Shown: piece by piece, positions 14,156 to 20,472 of the stretch | Layout of the letters: the number at the start of each line of letters is the position of its first letter | Numbering within the stretch: position 1 is the stretch's first letter | DNA from: Bacteroidales bacterium UBA4345 | GTDB lineage: Bacteria; Bacteroidota; Bacteroidia; Bacteroidales; Paludibacteraceae | Direction: 5' to 3' | Length of the DNA stretch: 20,472 nt | Assembly: GCA_002396385.1 (NCBI GenBank) | Contig: DGTD01000076.1 | Location: 1-20,472, forward strand | Made by a program: the position numbers and the translations under genes | The notes under the pieces: model-generated | Databases searched by the model: none | Told to the model about the DNA's origin: nothing | The model's input: only the letters and a program-made list of their open reading frames with translations

Positions 14156-15195
14156 TGCTTAAGTTCGTTAATCCTATATTTTTATTGGGGCTGGTTGCTG
14201 CCATTGTACTGTTGGGCTGGTTTCTTTATAACGAGTTCCGACGCAACCGACAAATGAAGGCCTTTGGTAGTATGAAGGTTTTGTCGGGCCTCATGCCTAC
14301 ACGCTCCCTTTTCCGCCAGCGTCTGAAGTTTGCTCTTTCCTGGATTGCTTTGGTGGCTCTCTCTTTGGTTGCTGCCAGAATTCAGTTTGCGGGTAACACT
14401 ACTGCGCAGGGCACGAAGCTGAATGTTGAGATGGTTGCTGTTGTCGATGTTTCCAATTCGATGCTTTGTACCGATGAGAGCCCTTCGCGTCTGGAAAAGG
14501 CGAAGATGATTTTGAACGCATTTCTCGACAACTCCGAGAATACGAAACTGGGACTCGTTGCTTTTGCGGGTACGTCTGTTACCCGTATGCCTATTACTTC
14601 CGATCTCGGCTCAGCTAAGATGTTTGTTAACTCATTGTCGACTGAAGATGTCTCGGTGCAGGGTACGGCTATCGGCGCCGCTTTAAGACAGGCACAAAGG
14701 TGTTTCTCAAAAGATGAGGGTGTGGCACGCTGCATTCTGTTGCTGACCGATGCTGAAAATCATGAAGACGATGCTGTGGCTACTGCTGAGGCGGTTAACC
14801 GCGATGGACATATGTTGGTAGACGTGGTTGGTCTTGGCTCTAAACAGGGAGCTACTATCGTTGTGGGCGATTCGTTACTTATTAGCGCGGAAGGTGATAC
14901 TGTTATATCTCGTTTCGATGAGAATTTGGCGAAGAGTGTTGCCAAGGCTGGTAAAGGTTTGTTTATTGCCGGTACAAGTCCGGCCAAGGTCGTAAAACAG
15001 GTAATGGCACAGTTAGACAAAGAGGCTGGTAATGTTTCTCAAGTCTCCAAATCGACTGTCTCCTATAACGATAAATTTTTTGTCTTTGCCATTGTTGCGT
15101 TTGTGTGCCTCTTGGCTGACATTGTTATTTTGGAACGTAAAAGCCGTTTTATTGATTTTCTAAGCGGTTTGTTTAAAAAGAAGTCTGCTGAATAA
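14155..15195 (+). CDS. batB: BatB, membrane vWA protein
   Basis: A 346-residue paralogue of BatA. N-terminal helices are at about 8-24 and 58-75, the MIDAS is complete (D98-V-S-N-S102, T171 in VQGTAIG, D199 in LLTDAENH), and a C-terminal helix lies at about 308-328, followed by a basic cytoplasmic tail ending KKKSAE. Length is normal for BatB. It overlaps batA by one base and its stop directly abuts the batC ATG, so batA-batB-batC form a tightly coupled block. Confidence 0.95.
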   Translation: MLKFVNPIFLLGLVAAIVLLGWFLYNEFRRNRQMKAFGSMKVLSGLMPTRSLFRQRLKFALSWIALVALSLVAARIQFAGNTTAQGTKLNVEMVAVVDVSNSMLCTDESPSRLEKAKMILNAFLDNSENTKLGLVAFAGTSVTRMPITSDLGSAKMFVNSLSTEDVSVQGTAIGAALRQAQRCFSKDEGVARCILLLTDAENHEDDAVATAEAVNRDGHMLVDVVGLGSKQGATIVVGDSLLISAEGDTVISRFDENLAKSVAKAGKGLFIAGTSPAKVVKQVMAQLDKEAGNVSQVSKSTVSYNDKFFVFAIVAFVCLLADIVILERKSRFIDFLSGLFKKKSAE

Positions 15196-15786
15196 ATGAA
15201 TATGAAGTGGTTTATTAACATATCTCTTGCTCTTCTTTCCGTGTTGCCGTTGGTGGCTGAAGCGCAAATTGAGAATCATGACGTACGTGTCGGTAATTCT
15301 GTCTACCGTACAAAGAACTATGCTGCTGCTGAAAAAAAGTACCGTTCGGCTTTGTCTAAAAATGGTTCGTCTTTCTATGCAAACTTCAATTTGGGAAACG
15401 CCCTTTATCGCAGGGGTGAATGGAACACAGCCCGTAACTATTATAAAAAGGCTGTCGCTTTAGCTCCCACTCAACGTTTGATGAGTGAGGCTTTGCATAA
15501 TATGGGGACTGCTTACCTGCAAGAAAAGAAGTATAAAGAAGCGGTTGATTTCTTGAAAAAAAGCATGCTTGCGAATCCGAATAGCAACGAAACCAGAAAA
15601 CAACTTGCGTATGCTATAAGGATGGAAAAGAGAAACCAAAAAGATAATCCGCCGCCTAATACGGGTGATAAAAAGATGGAGGATGATTCTCAAGATAATA
15701 ATAGGAAAATTTTGGAGTCTCTTGACGAGGATGAAGAGAACAGAAAGCCTAATTCTGGGGCAAAATCTATGGTCAAGAATTGGTGA
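15196..15786 (+). CDS. batC: BatC, periplasmic TPR protein
   Basis: A 196-residue exported protein. The signal peptide ends at AEA|Q (residue 23). Three tetratricopeptide repeats cover about 29-62, 63-96 (YANFNLGNALYRRGEWNTARNYYKKAVALAP) and 97-130 (ALHNMGTAYLQEKKYKEAVDFLKKSMLANP). A polar, Asp/Asn/Pro-rich stretch follows, then a conserved-looking end KILESLDEDEENRKP ... VKNW, which is also seen in other BatC proteins. The family is thought to scaffold the periplasmic faces of BatA/BatB/BatD. The ATG touches the batB stop. A 63-base gap follows before the next gene, the largest inside the bat block. Confidence 0.92.
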   Translation: MNMKWFINISLALLSVLPLVAEAQIENHDVRVGNSVYRTKNYAAAEKKYRSALSKNGSSFYANFNLGNALYRRGEWNTARNYYKKAVALAPTQRLMSEALHNMGTAYLQEKKYKEAVDFLKKSMLANPNSNETRKQLAYAIRMEKRNQKDNPPPNTGDKKMEDDSQDNNRKILESLDEDEENRKPNSGAKSMVKNW

Positions 15787-15849
15787 TTCTTTATACTATG
15801 GCACAGGTTTTGTCGTTGTTTAGTTGGTTATTAGTATTTGAATGGCTCT

Positions 15850-16782
15850 ATGATACGTTTTTTTATAATACTGGCTTTTAGTTTTTTATCATTGGCACAG
15901 GCCAATCTTTCTGCTGCGGGAACTGTCAAAGTGTCGGCATCGGCGCCTGCTGTGGTTACCGAGAACCAGCGTTTCCAACTTATTTTCACTATTCATAATG
16001 CCCAAGCAGATTCTTTCCTTCTTCCAAAAATCAAGTCGCTCAAACTGTTGTCGGGTCCTTCTAAAAGTACCAGCTCCAGCACACAAGTGGTTGGTGGACG
16101 TCTCGTTTCTTCTACTTCTGTCTCGTTAGTCTATATTGCTGTCGCTGAAAAGAAGGGTTCTATTACTGTGCCTGCTGCGTCAATCTGGAGTAACGGAACT
16201 AAATATTCAACTAATACGCTAACTATTACGGTTCAAAGCCAAACTGAACAACAAAAGAGACAAATTGAGGCAAGAAAGAAGGCTGAAGAACAGCAACGCT
16301 TGTTGGAAGAGGCCGAAGCTGATGAGATAACTGCTGAAGATATGTTTATCCGCACCGAATGGGAAGGTGATAAGGTTTATGCTGGTTGCCATAATAATCT
16401 GCTCATTAAGCTGTATTACCGTATTAATGTTGCAGGGTGGGATAATGCTGTTTGGCCTGATGCTAAAAATTGTGAGGTTACAGATGCTGGCATTGCCAGA
16501 CATTCTCGTTACGGACGTGCCCAGGTTAATGGAATTACGTACAATACGGTTGTGGTGCGTAAAATGGATGTCGTTCCCGAAAAAACTGGAAAATTGTCGT
16601 TTGGTAGCGGAGAGTTAGATGTAATTGTGAATGTTCCAAACCGGAATGATTTCTGGGGCGGTTATCACCGTATTTCCAAACACATGGTCATTCCTGGCAT
16701 TGTTTCTTCTGTTAAACCTGCTTCCGAGAAACCCCAGCAGGAGGAAGAGAAACCTGTTGAACAACCTCACTGGAATCTGTAA
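15850..16782 (+). CDS. batD: BatD-like protein 1 (N-terminal and middle domains only, no TM anchor)
   Basis: A 310-residue exported protein matching the first half of BatD. A signal peptide (about 1-23) is followed by domain 1 (25-128: SAPAVVTENQRFQLIFTIHN, LKLLSGPSKSTSSS, KKGSITVPAASI), a charged helix (132-158, rich in Gln/Glu/Lys), and domain 2 (162-288: EDMFIRTEWEGDKVYAG, VNGITYNTVVVRK, EKTGKLSFGSGELDV, DFWGGY). It then stops after a Pro/Glu-rich tail. The transmembrane anchor and cytoplasmic domain of ordinary BatD are absent, so it should be soluble in the periplasm. Stop codon and following gene are separated by 2 bases. ATG 15850 was chosen over TTG 15838 because the signal peptide begins there. 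Confidence 0.88.
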   Translation: MIRFFIILAFSFLSLAQANLSAAGTVKVSASAPAVVTENQRFQLIFTIHNAQADSFLLPKIKSLKLLSGPSKSTSSSTQVVGGRLVSSTSVSLVYIAVAEKKGSITVPAASIWSNGTKYSTNTLTITVQSQTEQQKRQIEARKKAEEQQRLLEEAEADEITAEDMFIRTEWEGDKVYAGCHNNLLIKLYYRINVAGWDNAVWPDAKNCEVTDAGIARHSRYGRAQVNGITYNTVVVRKMDVVPEKTGKLSFGSGELDVIVNVPNRNDFWGGYHRISKHMVIPGIVSSVKPASEKPQQEEEKPVEQPHWNL

Positions 16783-16784
16783 GT

Positions 16785-18230
16785 ATGTTGAGGGGCCTTA
16801 GTATATTATTTTGTCTTGCTTTGGCTGCTAATGCATTGGTTGCCCAGAACTTTCCCATTGCCCCATACTCTGGTCCTATTGCTGGTGACAGTGGGGCTGC
16901 ATCTTCCGTCAACTACGGCAAAATTAGTCGGGTTGTTTCTCTTGACGATTTTAGGAATCGCTTGTTTTTACGCACTACACTCGATAAAACTCATTTGTTT
17001 GAAAACGAACTTGTTCAAGTTAAATGGGTTCTTTATTATCCAAATTGTCCAAATTTAAAAGTCGATTATCAGATTCTCGATTACCAGATACCCAGTCTGC
17101 CTGACTTTATTAAAGAATGGAATATCATAGCTAAAGAGAATGATTCGACGGCTTTTTCCTCTCTTTTTCTGAATGGCTTGCAGTATAGGGCACGAACACT
17201 TTTGTGTTTTTATATGTATCCTTCAAAAATGGGTAATGCCTCTGTTGGTAGCGGACAGATATCTCTGCAACTTTATGGAGAAGACTCGCAGAAGTATGGC
17301 GAACCCTTTCTTTTGACTTCAAAGCCTGTGGCGGTGAATGTACGACAATTGCCTGATAAACATGAGTCTTTTTCTGGCGGAATCGGTGAATTCGAATTGG
17401 TGACAGAATTGCTACGGCCTGACTCCATTTATGTTGACGAGGCTGCAACTTTTCGTATAAGGGTTAAAGGGAGTGGCAACTTTGGTTTTTTAGACGTTCC
17501 TAAACCTTGTTTCCCCGATTTTGTGGAGTGTTATCAGTCTAAACCTGTTATTAATGTTGCTTACAATTGTAAGCAATGCTGTGGTGAACGTATATTTGAT
17601 TTTGTTTTCATACCGCACCAGTCTGGAGTCTTTTCAATTCCATCGGTGTGTTTCTCTTATTTCAACACCCGTTCGCGCTGTTTCCAACTGTTGAAAACCG
17701 CACCTGTCAAGGTGTCGGTTTTAAAGGCTTTGCCACAAACAAAAACAAAATTGCATGTATTGCCTACAAATGACGAAGATTCACGAATAGAACTTTGGCC
17801 GTTTGTTTTGTGTGGATTGCTTTTTGGGGGCTGCGTTGTTGGAATGGTTGTCTGGATACGGAGACGTCGTAAAACCTTTGTAAATTTCGAAATTCAAGCC
17901 TACGATGCTCTGAATGAGGCCAAAGAAAACTTGCAAGGTGACCAATTGTTTAATTCCTATGTCAAAATTTTAATAACTTACATCGGTAATAAATTAAACT
18001 ATCCTGTGGCGACACAAAGCAAGACGGTGCTTGCTGATATTCTGAGAGAAAATGGGGCTTCTGATGCTTCTGTCTCTTTAGTACTTAATGTGATAAGCGA
18101 ATGCGAAAAAGCTTGTTATACACCTTTTTACGACGACAAACAACAAAATGTGTATAAAACGGCTGTTTTTGCTATAACTCAGTTACAACAAGATTTTAGT
18201 GAAACCGTGCGCTGTAGTTCTATGTCGTGA
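16785..18230 (+). CDS. batD: BatD-like protein 2 (second middle domain, C-terminal domain, TM and cytoplasmic tail)
   Basis: A 481-residue membrane protein with its own signal peptide (LRGLSILFCLALAANALVA|Q). Residues 55-188 form a divergent second copy of BatD domain 2 (LFLRTTLDKTHLFENELVQV, NGLQYRARTL, PSKMGNASVGSGQISLQ). Residues 195-318 match the usual third BatD domain (FSGGIGEFELVTELLRPDSI, VDEAATFRIRVKGSGNF, FDFVFIPHQSGVFSIP). A transmembrane helix at 338-358 is followed by RRRRK and a helical cytoplasmic domain (369-475). Cysteines cluster in domain 3 (C242, C249, C262, C265, C266, C289, C299), including CKQCC. It lies 2 bases after BatD-like protein 1. This is not a frameshift product, because the signal peptide and domain order are intact. 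Confidence 0.88.
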   Translation: MLRGLSILFCLALAANALVAQNFPIAPYSGPIAGDSGAASSVNYGKISRVVSLDDFRNRLFLRTTLDKTHLFENELVQVKWVLYYPNCPNLKVDYQILDYQIPSLPDFIKEWNIIAKENDSTAFSSLFLNGLQYRARTLLCFYMYPSKMGNASVGSGQISLQLYGEDSQKYGEPFLLTSKPVAVNVRQLPDKHESFSGGIGEFELVTELLRPDSIYVDEAATFRIRVKGSGNFGFLDVPKPCFPDFVECYQSKPVINVAYNCKQCCGERIFDFVFIPHQSGVFSIPSVCFSYFNTRSRCFQLLKTAPVKVSVLKALPQTKTKLHVLPTNDEDSRIELWPFVLCGLLFGGCVVGMVVWIRRRRKTFVNFEIQAYDALNEAKENLQGDQLFNSYVKILITYIGNKLNYPVATQSKTVLADILRENGASDASVSLVLNVISECEKACYTPFYDDKQQNVYKTAVFAITQLQQDFSETVRCSSMS

Positions 18231-18256
18231 GTTTTCTGTGTGTAAATATCTTCTGT

Positions 18257-19309
18257 ATGAACAAATTGAAGTACTTTTTCTATCTCCTATTCCTTTGTGC
18301 TGGAATTTTTTCTGGTTTTCTTATGTTTATGACGTTGAACGACTATTGTCCTTCTAAATGTGAAGTGGTCTTTTCTTCTGATGAACCTACGCTTATAGAC
18401 ATAAAACGCCCTATTTCTTGTTTTACATGGAATATCGGCTATGCTGGGCTTGATGCCGATATGGATTTTTTCTATGATGGAGGGAAAAAGGTACGTCCTT
18501 CACAACACCAGTCTTATTGCAACCTGGTGGCTATTTCCGATTTTGTTGGCTCGAAAGCTCATAACTGCGATTTCGTTTTTATCCAGGAAATTGATACGAA
18601 AGCCAAGCGCAGTTATGGTATGAACCAAATTGATACGTTAAAAAATAAGTTGGGTTGTGATGTGTATTTTGGTAAGAATTATTCTGTTGCATGGGTGCCC
18701 CTCCCTGTTTTTGAACCAATGGGTGGTGTGGAAAGTGGAATTGCCATGTATACAAAAAACATCCCGACCTGCGCTTCCAGGTACTCTTTCCCATTTAATT
18801 TTGAATGGCCGTTGAAAGTCTTTATGCTCGACAGGTGCTTCCTTTCTGCTCGCTATCCCACCTCGAACGGTCGTGAACTTGTTATGGTGTGTACCCATAA
18901 TTCTGCTTTCGACGATGGAGGAGAACTAAGGAAGGCTGAACTTCTCTATTTTAAAGATTTCTTACTAAACGAATATAAAAAAGGAAACTATGTTATTGCG
19001 GGTGGCGATTTTAACCAATGTCCCGCCTCTTATAAACCGAACCCTGCTAACAAGCAGTTTGACTATGACGACTTTCATACTATACCCGATACTCTTTTCC
19101 CCGATAACTGGCATTTTGTTTACGATTCGACTCTTTCTACAAACAGAAGGGTTGTTGAACCATACGACAAACAGACGACTAAAACTACACTTATCGATTT
19201 CTTTATCACATCACCAAATGTGAATGCTATATCTGTAAAGTGTCACGACCTGCAGTTCGCAAATTCTGATCATAATCCGGTTATGGCCTCCTTTAAGTTG
19301 GTTGAATGA
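18257..19309 (+). CDS. Membrane-anchored endonuclease/exonuclease/phosphatase-family protein
   Basis: A 350-residue protein of the EEP (DNase I-like) superfamily. An N-terminal hydrophobic segment (about 5-27) acts as signal anchor or signal peptide, so the enzyme is outside the cytoplasm. The catalytic set is complete: N59 in TWNIGY, E111 in FIQEID, H214 in CTHNSAF, D251/N253 in GGDFNQ, D314 in LIDFFITS, and D338-H339 in NSDHNPV. This points to a metal-dependent phosphodiesterase or phosphatase; substrate (DNA, phospholipid or other phosphoester) cannot be told. ATG 18257 is preferred to a GTG at 18227 that overlaps the preceding stop. It occupies the place where batE often stands, and may be co-transcribed with the bat genes. 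Confidence 0.92.
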   Translation: MNKLKYFFYLLFLCAGIFSGFLMFMTLNDYCPSKCEVVFSSDEPTLIDIKRPISCFTWNIGYAGLDADMDFFYDGGKKVRPSQHQSYCNLVAISDFVGSKAHNCDFVFIQEIDTKAKRSYGMNQIDTLKNKLGCDVYFGKNYSVAWVPLPVFEPMGGVESGIAMYTKNIPTCASRYSFPFNFEWPLKVFMLDRCFLSARYPTSNGRELVMVCTHNSAFDDGGELRKAELLYFKDFLLNEYKKGNYVIAGGDFNQCPASYKPNPANKQFDYDDFHTIPDTLFPDNWHFVYDSTLSTNRRVVEPYDKQTTKTTLIDFFITSPNVNAISVKCHDLQFANSDHNPVMASFKLVE

Positions 19310-19513
19310 TTCTTTTGCATCTGTCTTACGTAAACCTAAACCATATGTATCTTAATGACATTTTGATGCCTTTCTTTGCCTTTTTTATTCCTTCATATCT
19401 ATTTAATGTAGTCGCAGGACACATCGCTTAGAATGGTCAGCGTGTTAGCGAAACGTATCATATAAAATAGCAAAGAATAAAAAAGCTGAACATTGTGTTA
19501 GCTAGCTGTATAA
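19310..19513. other. Non-coding interval after the EEP gene
   Basis: About 200 AT-rich bases between convergent genes. I see no coding pattern in any frame, no tRNA-like fold and no direct repeat. The plus strand begins with T-rich runs (around 19367-19390) without a clear preceding hairpin. Confidence 0.6.
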
Positions 19514-19548
19514 TAAAAGGGCATGCCTTGTGAGACATGCCCTTCATT
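19514..19548. terminator. Terminator between convergent genes
   Basis: A 9-bp perfect stem (19517-19525 with 19536-19544, AAGGGCATG/CATGCCCTT) with a 10-base loop. On the minus strand it is followed by TTATTATA after the TT of the stem, giving a U-rich end for the GH8 gene. On the plus strand the tail (CATTATGG) is weak. It mainly serves the minus-strand gene. Confidence 0.75.
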
Positions 19549-19579
19549 ATGGTTCCTTTTCGGATTTTACATCTAGGTC

Positions 19580-20472
19580 TTATTTGGCAACTAACATCTT
19601 TATGTAGTTTGTGCCTTTCTTGGTAGTAACTCTTACGAAGTAAGTGCCAGGAGCAACAGATGCTTTTACATCGTCTGTATATTCTGTTGCTACTACTATT
19701 CCAAGAGTGTTGAGTATTTCAACTTTAAGAACCTCCTCATTGCTTACGAGGGTGAAGCTACCGTCGTTTGGATTTGGAGTCAACTGTATGCCTTTGGTTG
19801 TAGCAACACTGTTGGCAACATTTGAGTGGTTGACGGTAATCTTAACATTGTAGAGCTGACAGTCTTCGAATGCCACGATGGTGGTGTCTTTGTTATACTT
19901 AACACCTTGATATTCGTCTTCTACTTCCTTGCTCTTAACTTCTGGAGCTGGCTTCCAAATCTTGAAGCTGCCGCAGAGGTGGAGCATAGAGAGGTAGTGA
20001 ACCAAACCGTCGTAGTAGCGGTAGGTGCCAGTTGCGAGGCCTGCGTTCCATGCTTTGTTCAAGTTTGTCCTTACTTGTTTTTCGTATGAAGGGTTGTTCA
20101 ACAATGCGTAGCAGGCAACTGCATTAGCTCCGGTCTCACCCAAAGTGTAGCTCTCGCCTGGGTTTGAACCGTCCCAGTCGAAACGTGCGTGCTGGTAGCC
20201 ATCCTTCTCAAAGAAGTCAATAATGCGTTTTGCCATCTCTTCTTCTCTGTTGTTGTCAACACCGAACAGGTAGTAGTCCATACCGAAGTTCATGGCGCAA
20301 CGCATTGCGTCGTACATATATCTGTGTGAATTGTTGTTGTAAGACACAGACTTAGGAGTCCCGTCGAAGTTGTTGTAGTCAGAGAACAAGCCAGATTTGC
20401 TGTTTGAAGACTTGTACAAGTGGTTACGGGTCGCTGTTGCAGCTTCCGACCATTTGCTGTTGTTAGTCTTAG
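19580..20472 (-). CDS. GH8-family glycoside hydrolase with T9SS type A sorting domain (5' end missing)
   Basis: The frame stays open to the window edge, so the N terminus with its signal peptide is missing; the apparent start near 20419 is only a TTG. The visible catalytic part matches glycoside hydrolase family 8: GLFSDYNNFDGTPK, then HRYMYDAMRCAMNFGMDYYLFG (with the YDAxR motif of GH8), RFDWDGSN, GETGANAVACYALL and GTYRYYDGLVHYLSMLHLCGSFKIW, the last very like reducing-end xylose-releasing exo-oligoxylanases. GH8 enzymes invert the linkage in xylan, cellulose, lichenan or chitosan; xylan oligomers are the best guess. A linker of about 50 residues leads to a type A sorting domain (LTPNPNDGSF, VEILNTLGIVV, APGTYFVRVTTKKG, YIKMLVAK), so it is secreted through T9SS. 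Confidence 0.9.
   Translation of the reverse strand, partial: KTNNSKWSEAATATRNHLYKSSNSKSGLFSDYNNFDGTPKSVSYNNNSHRYMYDAMRCAMNFGMDYYLFGVDNNREEEMAKRIIDFFEKDGYQHARFDWDGSNPGESYTLGETGANAVACYALLNNPSYEKQVRTNLNKAWNAGLATGTYRYYDGLVHYLSMLHLCGSFKIWKPAPEVKSKEVEDEYQGVKYNKDTTIVAFEDCQLYNVKITVNHSNVANSVATTKGIQLTPNPNDGSFTLVSNEEVLKVEILNTLGIVVATEYTDDVKASVAPGTYFVRVTTKKGTNYIKMLVAK

Noticed and set aside
15798..15881. Small hydrophobic open frame of 27 codons in the batC - BatD-like 1 gap
   Set aside because: It overlaps the start of the exported BatD-like protein out of frame and has no support beyond being open; chance is the simpler reading.
16780..16790. Frameshift or assembly error splitting batD
   Set aside because: The second gene begins with its own start codon and signal peptide, and both genes carry a middle-domain copy, which a single-base error cannot explain.

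Overview
The window is from a member of the Bacteroidota, most likely Bacteroidales. Evidence for this is two proteins with type IX secretion (T9SS) C-terminal sorting domains (one type B, one type A), a complete Bacteroides-type aerotolerance (bat) gene row, a DUF3078 outer-membrane protein, Bacteroidetes-style promoter elements (TAnnTTTG) and no obvious Shine-Dalgarno sequences before most genes. The genus cannot be read from the sequence. No mobile element, integrase, CRISPR array or phage gene is visible; this looks like core chromosome.

Layout. Bases 1-68 are the 3' end of a 5S rRNA, the tail of an rRNA operon, closed by a strong terminator. A small unrecognised four-helix membrane protein follows (273-737). 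On the minus strand an operon runs 4166 to 811: rlmD (23S rRNA m5U methyltransferase), a YqfO-type Nif3 protein and a coiled-coil/zinc-ribbon protein, tightly packed. From 4305 the plus strand carries a DUF3078 outer-membrane protein and a T9SS type B cargo protein, each with its own promoter-like element. Then come tRNA-Leu(CAG) with its own promoter and terminator and a TetR-family regulator.

The centre of the window (7873-19309) is one long plus-strand run: HU; a large HU-TM-LysM fusion; MoxR ATPase; DUF58 protein; a single-TM protein; BatA; BatB; BatC; two separate BatD-like proteins; and a membrane-anchored endonuclease/exonuclease/phosphatase (EEP) protein. Spacing is mostly 0-35 bases with no clear internal terminator, so HU through EEP may be one transcription unit. 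MoxR, DUF58 and the vWA proteins BatA/BatB are expected to form a membrane-associated ATPase/vWA assembly, with BatC and BatD on the periplasmic side. The convergent end is a bidirectional terminator, after which a truncated minus-strand GH8 glycoside hydrolase with a T9SS type A sorting domain runs off the window.

The most interesting points are: (1) the HU-TM-LysM protein, which could physically link the nucleoid to peptidoglycan and sits directly ahead of the bat genes; (2) a G8 tract in its linker, where a one-base slip in either direction would release a soluble HU fragment; (3) BatD divided between two independently exported proteins that both carry a copy of the middle domain, with a cysteine cluster in the second; (4) the absence of BatE, with an EEP protein in its place.
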